A DNA stretch of 13,950 bases, taken from assembly GCA_937967755.1 (NCBI GenBank), contig CALBTA010000395.1, positions 1 through 13,950 on the forward strand, read 5' to 3'. Origin of the DNA: an uncultured Planctomycetaceae bacterium (GTDB lineage: Bacteria > Planctomycetota > Planctomycetia > Pirellulales > Pirellulaceae). Within the stretch, counting starts at the first letter, position 1. Each line of letters starts with the position of its first letter. Position numbers and translations under genes: made by a program. Below are positions 6,800 through 13,918 of this stretch, piece by piece. Below the pieces are notes generated by a model, which saw only the letters and a list, made by a program, of their open reading frames with translations, was not told the DNA's origin and searched no databases.

Positions 6800-8419
6800 A
6801 TGCCTACGCTACTCGCACAAACAGACGGCAGTACTTACATCATCCTGGGCGTCATTGTCATCTTCGTGGTGATTGTCTTCCTGGGCTTTTTGCTGCTGTT
6901 GATGAAACAGTACAAACGTTGCCCCAGTAACCGCCTGATGGTGATTTACGGTAAGACTAGCGGCGCTGGGCGCAATCAGAAGACCATCCACGGCGGCGCG
7001 GCGTTCGTCTGGCCGTTGATTCAGGATTACGCCTATCTCTACCTCGATCCGCTGCAAATCGAAGTTCCGCTCCGCGGGGCGTTGTCGATTGAGAACATCC
7101 GTGTCAACGTACCCAGTGTGTTCACCGTCGCCATCAGCACGGATGACCACGTAATGCAAAACGCGGCCGTTCGTTTGCTGGGTTTGCCGCGGCAGGAAAT
7201 TGAAAAGCAGGCTTCGGAAATCATCTTCGGCCAACTCCGCCAGGTGATCGCCTCAATGGCCATTGAAGACATCAACCGCGACCGCGACAAGTTCCTCACC
7301 CACATTCAAACTTCGCTGGAACCGGAACTGAACAAGGTCGGGCTGCAACTGATCAACGTGAACATCACCGACATCACCGACGAGTCGGGTTACATCGACG
7401 CCATCGGGCAGAAGGCCGCCTCGGAAGCGATTCAAAAAGCCCGCGGTGACGTCGCCGATAACGAAAAGATGGGTGAAATTCGCGTCGCCGACGCCGAACG
7501 CGAAAAGGCGGTCAGCGTCGCCGCGGCCCGCCGTGACCAGTCGGTCGGCACCCGCGAAGCCGAACGCGATCGGGCGGTCAAGGTCGCCGATCTGGAAAAA
7601 GAGCAAACGATCGGCGAGCAGCAAGCCGCCTTCCAACGGGAATCGGAAGTTAAAGAGCGCGAGCGGGAAATGCGTATCCGCGTTGCCGACGCCGACGCCC
7701 AATCGATCGACGGCGAAAACCAGGCCCAAGCGGCCATCGCCGCTTCGCGGGCCGAACTGGCGATCAAGGAAGCCGAAGCGTACGAACGGGGGCAAAGCCG
7801 CCAGAAGCAAGCCAAGGCGAAAGTGATCGAAGTCGAAAACCAGGCCATGGCCGAAGCCGCCGTCGCCGAAGCCAAGCGGATCGAAGCCGAACAGCGGGCT
7901 GCATTGGAAGCACCCGCCAAGGCCCAAAAGGCCCGCATCATCGTCGACGCCGAAGCCGAAGCCGAACGCAAACGGATCGACGCCCAGGCCGAAGCCGATG
8001 CCATCTTCGCCAAGCTCGACGCCGAAGCCCGCGGCCAATACGAAATCCTGCATAAGAAGGGTGAAGGTTTGCGGGCCATCGTCGAAGCGTGCGGCGGCGG
8101 CAACGAGGCGTTCCAAATGTTGATGCTCGAACACCTCGACCACCTGGCCGACGCCAGCGCCCAAGCGATCAGCAACATCAAGTTCGACAAGGTCGTGGTC
8201 TGGGAGAACGGCGGCGACAACGGCCGCACCAGCACCGCCGGCTTCCTCAACGGCATGGCCAAAACCCTGCCGCCGATGATGCAAGTGATGCGCGACATTG
8301 GCGGAGTCGAACTGCCCGAGGCGCTGATCAAGCTGCAAGGCGACGGAGCCGACCTCTCGAGCGGAGCCACCGGCCCCGCCGGAACCAACGGTGATCCCGG
8401 GAAGAGTTCGCCGAAATAG
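6800..8419 (+). CDS. floT: Flotillin (FloT/YuaG-type SPFH membrane-microdomain scaffold)
   Basis: From the ATG at 6800 the protein is 539 residues, typical of long bacterial flotillins. It has an N-terminal membrane helix (12-36), an SPFH/Band 7 domain (about 42-220: CPSNRLMVIYGK, PLRGALSIENIRVNVP, the LINVNITDITDESGYIDAIG turn), a long charged coiled coil rich in Glu-Ala and Ala-Glu (about 215-415) and a conserved C-terminal flotillin segment (416-510, with IKFDKVVVWENGG, then MAKTLPPMMQVMRDIGGVELP). Flotillins assemble into oligomers on the inner face of the cytoplasmic membrane and organise protein-lipid domains. The NfeD/YuaF-like gene just upstream is the usual partner. The tail (522-536) reads as five Gly-X-Y triplets (GAT GPA GTN GDP GKS), an oddity. 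The gene converges on the isomerase gene with a 37-bp gap that holds no clear terminator. The symbol is by similarity of architecture. Confidence 0.92.
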   Translation: MPTLLAQTDGSTYIILGVIVIFVVIVFLGFLLLLMKQYKRCPSNRLMVIYGKTSGAGRNQKTIHGGAAFVWPLIQDYAYLYLDPLQIEVPLRGALSIENIRVNVPSVFTVAISTDDHVMQNAAVRLLGLPRQEIEKQASEIIFGQLRQVIASMAIEDINRDRDKFLTHIQTSLEPELNKVGLQLINVNITDITDESGYIDAIGQKAASEAIQKARGDVADNEKMGEIRVADAEREKAVSVAAARRDQSVGTREAERDRAVKVADLEKEQTIGEQQAAFQRESEVKEREREMRIRVADADAQSIDGENQAQAAIAASRAELAIKEAEAYERGQSRQKQAKAKVIEVENQAMAEAAVAEAKRIEAEQRAALEAPAKAQKARIIVDAEAEAERKRIDAQAEADAIFAKLDAEARGQYEILHKKGEGLRAIVEACGGGNEAFQMLMLEHLDHLADASAQAISNIKFDKVVVWENGGDNGRTSTAGFLNGMAKTLPPMMQVMRDIGGVELPEALIKLQGDGADLSSGATGPAGTNGDPGKSSPK

Positions 8420-8456
8420 CAACGCGCCGCCGCTTGCCGGCTTCGCGAGATTAAAC

Positions 8457-9422
8457 TTACGCAAACGCGTACGCAACCGCGCGACGCATTTTTCCTAATC
8501 CGGTCCGCGCAACCACCTCGGCGTCTTGTTCCCAGTACTTGCGGTTGAATAGCTCCAGCGACAGCGCGCCGTGGAAGCCGTTGGCGTAGATGTCTTGCAG
8601 GATTTGCGAAAGCGGGGCGACGCCGTCGCCGGGGTGAACGCGGTCGGCGTCGCCGATGGTCTCGCGCGGCGGGTCGGCGGGGTAGTCGTTGAAATGGAAG
8701 GCCGCGATCGACGCTCCGTTGAGCAGCTTCAGCCCGTGGAAGTCGCTGCCCCCTTTGTAAATGTGGTACACGTCCAGCAGCATCGCCGCGTCGGCCTGGC
8801 CGCTTTCAACGGCCACAAAAGCCACCTCGCCGATGCGGTGCAGCGACTTGGAAAAACCCCACAGTTCAATCATCGGCGTCACGCCAATCTCCCGCCCGAC
8901 CTCCAGCAGCTTCGCGTAGCGCTCGGCGGCGGCACGAAGGTCGATCGCCTCGTTCGTCGCGCCGACCGGCGGGGCGGCGATCCGCTCGCCCCCTAGTTGA
9001 CGGACAAGGTCCATGTCGCGCTTGGCCGACTCGAGCGCGGCCTCGCGCTTCGCGTCGTCACCAACAATCCAGGCCGCGAAGCCGATGGCACTTTCCACCT
9101 TTAGCCCGGCATCGGCGATGCGCTTCGCCAGATCCTTCAGCGAACCGCCGCCATCGATGTACTGCGTGATTTCGCGAATCCAAGGTTCAATCCCGTCGTA
9201 GCCCACCTTGGCCGCCAAATCAATTTCCTCAACGATCGACAACTTCTGCCCTCGGATGGTGCTGGTGTTCAGGCAATACCGCGTCGGTGCCCGGTCGGTG
9301 GTCTGCGGCGAAAGACCGTCGTTATCGTCGGCGGGCAGCAGTGCGGCACGGCCGAACATCGAAGCTCCCGCGGCGATGGCACCGCAAGACAGGACTTGGC
9401 GTCGATTCCACGGGGTAGTCAT
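8457..9422 (-). CDS. Tat-exported sugar phosphate isomerase/epimerase-like TIM-barrel protein
   Basis: This 321-residue protein starts with a twin-arginine signal (NRRQVLSCGAIAAGASMFG, 6-24), which implies folding and metal loading before export. The rest is a xylose-isomerase-like/AP-endonuclease-2 family TIM barrel: CLNTSTIRG near the first strand, YDGIEPW (75-81), and the metal and substrate positions E186 (MIELWG), D217 and H220 (LLDVYH), H243 (AFHFND) and E290 (LSLELF). These correspond to the E-D-H-E metal site and DxxH of D-tagatose 3-epimerase and hydroxypyruvate isomerase relatives, so a divalent-metal aldose/ketose isomerase is likely and all key residues are present. The substrate is unknown. 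Tat-signalled members of this family are frequent in planctomycetes. The ATG at 9422 has only a weak GAGAAA upstream. The gene is monocistronic in this window and convergent with flotillin. Confidence 0.85.
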   Translation of the reverse strand: MTTPWNRRQVLSCGAIAAGASMFGRAALLPADDNDGLSPQTTDRAPTRYCLNTSTIRGQKLSIVEEIDLAAKVGYDGIEPWIREITQYIDGGGSLKDLAKRIADAGLKVESAIGFAAWIVGDDAKREAALESAKRDMDLVRQLGGERIAAPPVGATNEAIDLRAAAERYAKLLEVGREIGVTPMIELWGFSKSLHRIGEVAFVAVESGQADAAMLLDVYHIYKGGSDFHGLKLLNGASIAAFHFNDYPADPPRETIGDADRVHPGDGVAPLSQILQDIYANGFHGALSLELFNRKYWEQDAEVVARTGLGKMRRAVAYAFA

Positions 9423-9762
9423 GTTGTTTCTCGCAAGGCGTTTTCGATTGGGAACTGAATATTGTCACTGAAGCGGCACGCTGTTTCAACGCGAGCGATG
9501 GGTGCGTCGGGATATTAGCGCAAACACCCACTCGTACTCGTTCCCACGCTCTGCGTGGGAACGCACTGCCGCAACGCTCTGCGTTGCTGAAGCGTGACTC
9601 ACGCCCGTATTACCGCGGAGCGGCGAAAGCAACGCTCCCACGCAGAGCGTGGGAGCGAGAAGGGGTCTTCATCCGTGGGCCCTCGCCGGGATGCCACAAA
9701 CCAGTTAAAATGCGTTGAAACACGGACGACCGCGATCCACTTTCGCTAATCGGAAAACAAGG
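9423..9762. other. 340-bp divergent intergenic region upstream of mutL
   Basis: It lies between the isomerase gene (minus) and mutL (plus). Its middle third is the triple-hairpin repeat at 9537-9659. The flanks must hold both promoters, but I see no convincing -35/-10 pair; a TTAAAA (9705-9710) is a possible -10-like box for mutL. No RNA or small protein gene is evident. The mutL frame is open back to a TTG at 9715, which I do not take as the start. Confidence 0.5.
9537..9659. repeat. Triple-hairpin composite repeat (CGTTCCCACGC family)
   Basis: Three perfect hairpins lie in a row: CGTTCCCACGC-TCT-GCGTGGGAACG (9539-9563), GCAACGC-TCT-GCGTTGC (9571-9587) and CGCTCCCACGC-AGA-GCGTGGGAGCG (9633-9657). 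CTCGTTCCCACGC at the left is nearly the reverse complement of GCGTGGGAGCGAG at the right, so the whole element is a dyad. The first unit is of a type I recall from many bacterial genomes as an abundant intergenic repeat; copy number here cannot be judged. Confidence 0.8.
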
Positions 9763-11709
9763 ATGCCTGAGATTCGCCAATTGCCGCCGGCCGTGGTCAA
9801 CAAGATTGCCGCCGGCGAGGTGATCGAACGCCCGGCGAGCGTTGTCAAGGAGTTGATGGAAAACGCCGTTGACGCCGGGGCGAGGCAAATTGATGTCGCG
9901 CTGGAAAAAGGGGGCACCGATCTGATCCGTGTGGTCGATGACGGCTGCGGCATTGCGGCCGAACAACTGCCGCTGGCATTGGCTTCCCACGCGACCAGCA
10001 AGATTCGCGACGCTGACGATCTCTTTCGGGTCAGCACGTTGGGCTTTCGCGGCGAGGCACTGGCGTCGATCGCGGCGGTTAGTCAGTTCACTTTACGCTC
10101 GCACGCGCGAAGTGAGGAAGCAGAAAGCAATGATCAGACATCCACGCTCGAAAGCCCCCCCTTACCAAGCGGGGGAACTGCTTCGGGCTTTCAACTGGAA
10201 GTGCACGGCGGGCATGAGCAAGAGGTTGTCCCCTGCGGCTGCCCGGTCGGCACTTCCGTTGAAGTAAAGAACGTCTTCTACAACACACCGGTGCGGCGAA
10301 AGTTCCTGCGAACCGTGCCGACTGAGTTAGGGCACGCGACGGAAGCGTTCACTCGCATCGCGCTGGCCCATCCGAAAATTCACTTCCGCCTGACGCACAA
10401 CGGGCGCACGGTGCATGATTTGCCGGCCGACGAAAAATGGCACGGCCGCATCGCCGCCTTGTGTGGCCAAGATTTGTCGGAACGGTTGATCTGGGTCGAG
10501 AGCGAAGACGATGCGTCGCGGCTGCTGGGCTACGCGGCCCACCCCGATCAGAGCCGCAGCCACAACCGCATGCAGTACCTGTTCCTCAACGGGCGGCACA
10601 TTCGAGATCGGGCGTTGCAGCACGCCTTGGGCGAAGCGTACCGCGGGCTGCTGCTGCACGGTCGGTTTCCGATTTGCTTCCTGCGGATTGAAATGCCGCC
10701 CGATGCGATCGACGTGAACGTCCACCCAACCAAGCTGGAAGTCCGCTTCGCCGAAAGCGGCAAGCTGTACAGCCAACTGCTGGGCACGCTGCGCACGCGG
10801 TTTCTAACTTCCGACCTCACAACACGGTTGACCCCTTCCGAAGCGGCGGACGACAACCAGGCGGTCGACGAAGCCAGCGCCCAAAAGGTGCGCGAAGATT
10901 TCGTCAGTTGGGCTAAGGGGGAATTACAAACGGCCGAATCCGGCGCTGCCACCGGAACGGCGACCGCCGCGCCAGTGCGGCAGCGCGATATGGAACTACC
11001 CTACGAGCCTTCGCCAGCCCGGCTGGAGTTGCAGCGAATCGAACGCCCTTGGCCTGCGCGTGAAGAAAATCGCGGCGACACTCATTCGCCACCCACATCG
11101 CTCGCGGCTTCGCCCCCTGAGGAATCAGCGTCGCAAAGCAAACTGCCCGCGATGCAAATCCACAACCGTTACCTCGTGACCGAAAACGCCGAAGGGGTCG
11201 TCGTCATTGACCAACACGCTTTGCACGAGCGGATCCTGTACGAGCAAATTCGCGAGAAGGTGTTGGCGGGCGAGATGGAAACGCAGCGGTTGCTAGTCCC
11301 GGAACCGGTGCACCTTTCGGCGGCCGAATGCGCCGCGGCCTTGGAAAACAAGGAACTGCTGGCCCAACTCGGCATCGAGATTGAAGAGTTCGGTGGCGAC
11401 AGCGTGTTGGTTTCCAGCTACCCCGCGATGCTGGCAAATTTCGCCCCGGCCGAAGCGCTGCGCAGCCTGGTCGAGCAGCTTCAATCCGGTGGTAAGTCAC
11501 CGGACCGCCGCGATGTACTGGACGAACTGCTGCACATGATTAGCTGCAAGGCGGCGATCAAAGCTGGCGACCGGCTGTCTTCAGAAGAAATTCACACCCT
11601 GTTGGAACTGCGCGAAGTCTACCAAGATTCGCACCATTGCCCCCACGGCCGCCCCACGTCGCTGGTCTTCACGCGCGACGAGTTGGATCGGCGGTTCAAG
11701 AGGATTTGA
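9763..11709 (+). CDS. mutL: DNA mismatch repair protein MutL (endonuclease type)
   Basis: From the ATG at 9763 (GGAAAA 5 nt upstream) this is 648 residues. The GHKL ATPase domain is complete: NKIAAGEVIERPASVVKELMENAVDAGA (split here as two adjoining blocks, 13-29 and 30-40, with E30 and N34), DDGCGI (59-64), ATSKI (77-81) and TLGFRGEAL (92-100), then FYNTPVRRKFLR (172-183) and DVNVHPTK (317-324). A low-complexity linker (about 360-460) leads to the dimerisation domain, which carries the metal-dependent endonuclease motif DQHALHERILYE (483-494), SCKAAIKAG (594-602) and CPHGRP (626-631). It should therefore nick DNA after MutS recognition, as in bacteria without MutH. An insertion near 113-142 contains a nested palindrome in its DNA. 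aroDE follows after 119 bp; mutL has no known link to the shikimate pathway. Confidence 0.96.
   Translation: MPEIRQLPPAVVNKIAAGEVIERPASVVKELMENAVDAGARQIDVALEKGGTDLIRVVDDGCGIAAEQLPLALASHATSKIRDADDLFRVSTLGFRGEALASIAAVSQFTLRSHARSEEAESNDQTSTLESPPLPSGGTASGFQLEVHGGHEQEVVPCGCPVGTSVEVKNVFYNTPVRRKFLRTVPTELGHATEAFTRIALAHPKIHFRLTHNGRTVHDLPADEKWHGRIAALCGQDLSERLIWVESEDDASRLLGYAAHPDQSRSHNRMQYLFLNGRHIRDRALQHALGEAYRGLLLHGRFPICFLRIEMPPDAIDVNVHPTKLEVRFAESGKLYSQLLGTLRTRFLTSDLTTRLTPSEAADDNQAVDEASAQKVREDFVSWAKGELQTAESGAATGTATAAPVRQRDMELPYEPSPARLELQRIERPWPAREENRGDTHSPPTSLAASPPEESASQSKLPAMQIHNRYLVTENAEGVVVIDQHALHERILYEQIREKVLAGEMETQRLLVPEPVHLSAAECAAALENKELLAQLGIEIEEFGGDSVLVSSYPAMLANFAPAEALRSLVEQLQSGGKSPDRRDVLDELLHMISCKAAIKAGDRLSSEEIHTLLELREVYQDSHHCPHGRPTSLVFTRDELDRRFKRI
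10150..10192. repeat. Nested palindrome inside the mutL coding frame
   Basis: The outer arms GAAAGCCC (10150-10157) and GGGCTTTC (10185-10192) are perfect reverse complements. Within them CCCCCCCTT-ACC-AAGCGGGGG (10155-10175) forms a 9-bp stem with one mismatch. The stretch is in frame and encodes mutL residues 130-144 (ESPPLPSGGTASGFQ), in a surface loop of the ATPase domain. It resembles a small intergenic repeat that has become coding sequence. Confidence 0.55.
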
Positions 11710-11738
11710 ACCGAGCGGCGGTTGCGATAACAATGGTA

Positions 11739-11813
11739 GTAGCGGGGCTTCCAGCCACCGTATTGAAAGACTACCGCACTTCAACTTTCACGGTGGCTAG
11801 AAGCCCCCGTTAC
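11739..11813. repeat. Long imperfect inverted repeat just upstream of aroDE
   Basis: The left arm, 11739-11761 (GTAGCGGGGCTTC, then CAGCCACCGT), pairs with the right arm, 11790-11813 (ACGGTGGCTAG, then AAGCCCCCGTTAC), over about 23 bp with a few mismatches and one bulge, around a loop of about 28 nt. It ends 15 bp before the aroDE start. It shares the GTAGC left border of the elements at 211 and 6682. It could act as an attenuating or stabilising hairpin in a mutL-aroDE transcript, or be a mobile REP-type repeat with no regulatory role. Confidence 0.75.
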
Positions 11814-11828
11814 GACTTGAGCAACTCC

Positions 11829-13310
11829 ATGATCAGTGTTTCCATCGGCCGTGGCCGCCATAAGCATATGATTGCCGAGCATAAGCACCTCGTGGAACGG
11901 GGGGCGAAGCTGGTCGAATTGCGGCTCGACTACATCAATGGCACGGTCAATTTGAAACGGCTGGTCAGCGACCGCCCTTGCCCGGTCGTCATCACCTGCC
12001 GGCGGGAAGAGGATGGCGGCAAGTGGACCGGTAGCGAGGAAGACCGGGTCACGTTGCTGCGCAGCGCCATCGCCGAAGGGGTCGAGTACATCGACCTGGA
12101 GGAAGACATCGCCGGCGACATTCCGCGGTTCGGCAAGACGCAGCGGATCGTCAGTTACCACGATTTTAGCGCCACGCCTGACGACCTCGAATCGCTGCAC
12201 GCCCGCATGGCGTCGCTCGATGCCGACGTGGTCAAGATCGCCTGCATGGGCCACAGCACGCGCGACAACCTACGCTGCCTGAACCTGATGCGGTGCAGCG
12301 ACGTTCCGACCGTGGCAATTTGCATGGGCGAAATCGGCACGCCTTCGCGGATTCTCGCCGCCCGGTTCGGAGCGCCCTTCACCTATGCCACGTTCCACCA
12401 CGAGCGGACGCTGGCGCCGGGGCAATTGAGCTTCGATGAAATGGCGAACAATTACCACTACGACCGCATCGATGAACAAACGGAAGTCTACGGCGTGATC
12501 GCCGACCCAATTGGCCATAGCCTCAGCCCGATCATTCACAACGCGGCCTTCCGCGAGTTGGGCTTGAATAAGATGTATGTCCCGTTTCGCGTGCCGCGTG
12601 AAGATTTGAATACGTTCCTGGAAGCCTGCCGCGAGATGGGCGTTTCGGGTTTGAGCGTAACCATTCCCCACAAGGAAACGGTCATTCGCCGCCTGACGCA
12701 CGTCGACGGCGCGGTCAAGGGAATTGGGGCGGCCAATACAATCGTCTTCGACGACGGCGACGCCAACGGCTACAACACCGATTACCGCGCCGCGATGGAT
12801 TGCCTGGATTCCGCCACCGGCGCACAAAGCGAAAAGCACCTCGAAGGAACGCATGCCCTGGTACTGGGCGCGGGCGGCGTTGCGAAGGCGGTGGTGTTCG
12901 GGTTGGTTCGCCGTGGAGCGCGCGTGACCATCTCCAGCCGGACGAAAGAACGGGCTGACGAGTTGGCGCGACGGTTTGATTGCAAGGCGATCGAGTGGAA
13001 GGACCGCCATTACACCGAAGCGAAGATCGTGATCAACGGCACGCCCGTCGGGATGCACCCCAACGTTGACAAAACCCCGTTCAACAAACGGCACATCCAT
13101 TCGTCGATGGTCATTTTCGACACGGTCTACAACCCCGAATCGACCCTGCTGGTCAAAGACGCCCGGGCCGTCGGGGCGAAAGTGGTGACAGGTGTCGAAA
13201 TGTTCGTCCGCCAGGCAGCTTATCAATTCAAGCTCTTCACCGGCGAAGAACCACCCGTGCAGTTGATGCGCGACACGCTGAAGCGAGCCACCGGGGCGGC
13301 AAAGTATTAG
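11829..13310 (+). CDS. aroDE: Bifunctional 3-dehydroquinate dehydratase (type I)/shikimate dehydrogenase
   Basis: This is a 493-residue fusion of two consecutive shikimate-pathway enzymes. Residues about 1-212 are type I dehydroquinase: VELRLDYI (29-36), VITCRREEDGGKW (54-66), EYIDLEEDI, SYHDFSATPDDL with catalytic H111, VVKIACMG with the Schiff-base lysine K136, and GQLSF. Residues about 219-493 are shikimate dehydrogenase: YGVIADPIGHSLSPIIHNAAF (221-241; SLSP binds shikimate), SVTIPHK with K282, GAANTI with N303, YNTDYRAA with D318, the NADP Rossmann motif GAGGVAKA (347-354), NGTPVGM and TGVEMFVRQAAYQFKLFTG. All key residues are present, so both activities are expected. It converts 3-dehydroquinate via 3-dehydroshikimate to shikimate in the cytoplasm. 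The ATG at 11829 is chosen because it places the first barrel strand at the terminus; the frame is open further upstream only by chance overlap with mutL. There is no strong Shine-Dalgarno. Confidence 0.95.
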   Translation: MISVSIGRGRHKHMIAEHKHLVERGAKLVELRLDYINGTVNLKRLVSDRPCPVVITCRREEDGGKWTGSEEDRVTLLRSAIAEGVEYIDLEEDIAGDIPRFGKTQRIVSYHDFSATPDDLESLHARMASLDADVVKIACMGHSTRDNLRCLNLMRCSDVPTVAICMGEIGTPSRILAARFGAPFTYATFHHERTLAPGQLSFDEMANNYHYDRIDEQTEVYGVIADPIGHSLSPIIHNAAFRELGLNKMYVPFRVPREDLNTFLEACREMGVSGLSVTIPHKETVIRRLTHVDGAVKGIGAANTIVFDDGDANGYNTDYRAAMDCLDSATGAQSEKHLEGTHALVLGAGGVAKAVVFGLVRRGARVTISSRTKERADELARRFDCKAIEWKDRHYTEAKIVINGTPVGMHPNVDKTPFNKRHIHSSMVIFDTVYNPESTLLVKDARAVGAKVVTGVEMFVRQAAYQFKLFTGEEPPVQLMRDTLKRATGAAKY

Positions 13311-13322
13311 TGGCAATGACAA

Positions 13323-13850
13323 ATGACAAACGTGTTGCTGATTGGGTACCGCGGGACGGGCAAGACCACGGTTGGGTGGATACTGGCTGAGCAGCTCGGC
13401 TGGGCGTTTGTCGATGCGGATGATGAGGTCGAACAGCGGGCTGGTAAGTCGATTGCCGAAATCTTCGCCGCCGAAGGGGAACAGGCATTCCGCGACCTCG
13501 AACAACAGGTCGTCGCCGAATTGGCCCAGCGCGATAGGCACGTAATCTCGCTAGGGGGCGGGGCCATCCTGCGGGAAGAAAACCGGAATGCGATTCGCGG
13601 CGGGGGAAAAGTGGTTTGGCTAACCGCTCCGGCGGTCGAGATTCACCAACGTCTGCACGCCGACGACACAACGACAGCCCGCCGGCCCGATCTGACCAAG
13701 CAAGGCGGATTGGCGGAAATTGAGCAGCTACTCGCCGTTCGCCACGAACATTACGAAGCTTGCGCGGACATAACCATGGAAACGCAATCGAAACCGCCCG
13801 AAGAAATCGCCGCCGCGATTCTATCGTCTTTGGATGGCGATGGCTTTTAA
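13323..13850 (+). CDS. aroK: Shikimate kinase
   Basis: This 175-residue protein, the normal size for shikimate kinase, phosphorylates shikimate at the 3-OH with ATP, the step after AroDE. It has a Walker A loop GYRGTGKTT (8-16), DADDEVEQRAGKSIAEIF (31-48; D33 is the expected shikimate and Mg contact), FRDLE with R57, the GGG loop (78-80, LGGGAIL), the lid RRPDL with R121, and R140 in the adenine/shikimate-binding helix. The start is 12 bp after the aroDE stop with no Shine-Dalgarno, so translational coupling within one transcript is likely. A nearby ATG at 13317 is out of frame. An inverted repeat follows the stop directly. Confidence 0.95.
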   Translation: MTNVLLIGYRGTGKTTVGWILAEQLGWAFVDADDEVEQRAGKSIAEIFAAEGEQAFRDLEQQVVAELAQRDRHVISLGGGAILREENRNAIRGGGKVVWLTAPAVEIHQRLHADDTTTARRPDLTKQGGLAEIEQLLAVRHEHYEACADITMETQSKPPEEIAAAILSSLDGDGF

Positions 13851-13918
13851 GGGAACGCTAATCGGCGCTAATCGACACTAAATGTGTTTAGCGAAGATTA
13901 GTGACGATTAGTGTTCCC
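13851..13918. repeat. Inverted repeat with CTAATC-type subrepeats directly after aroK
   Basis: GGGAACGCTAATC (13851-13863) pairs with GATTAGTGTTCCC (13906-13918) with one mismatch, and the inner arms continue pairing imperfectly to a loop near AAATGTG. The left arm holds a 10-bp direct repeat (CGCTAATCGG, CGCTAATCGA), and the right arm holds two GATTAGTG units. It begins at the base after the aroK stop and could form a terminator-like RNA hairpin, but no T-run follows. The remaining 32 bp of the window show nothing. Confidence 0.75.

Noticed and set aside
8420..8456. Bidirectional terminator between flotillin and the isomerase gene
   Set aside because: Only short imperfect GC-rich pairing is present in the 37-bp gap, with no T-run on either strand.
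7253..8476. 407-codon minus-strand open frame opposite flotillin
   Set aside because: Its composition (runs of FGFGFGVD type) mirrors the Glu-Ala codons of the flotillin coiled coil. There is no independent coding evidence.
9537..9659. Hairpin series considered as a CRISPR array
   Set aside because: The units are palindromes of differing sequence without regular direct repeats or unique spacers, and there are no cas genes.
11637..11828. N-terminal extension of AroDE from 11637
   Set aside because: It overlaps the mutL 3' end in another frame and passes through the inverted repeat. The dehydroquinase barrel starts at the ATG at 11829.
12270..13541. 423-codon minus-strand open frame opposite aroDE and aroK
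   Set aside because: It crosses two well-identified plus-strand genes and shows no family motif; it is an antisense shadow.
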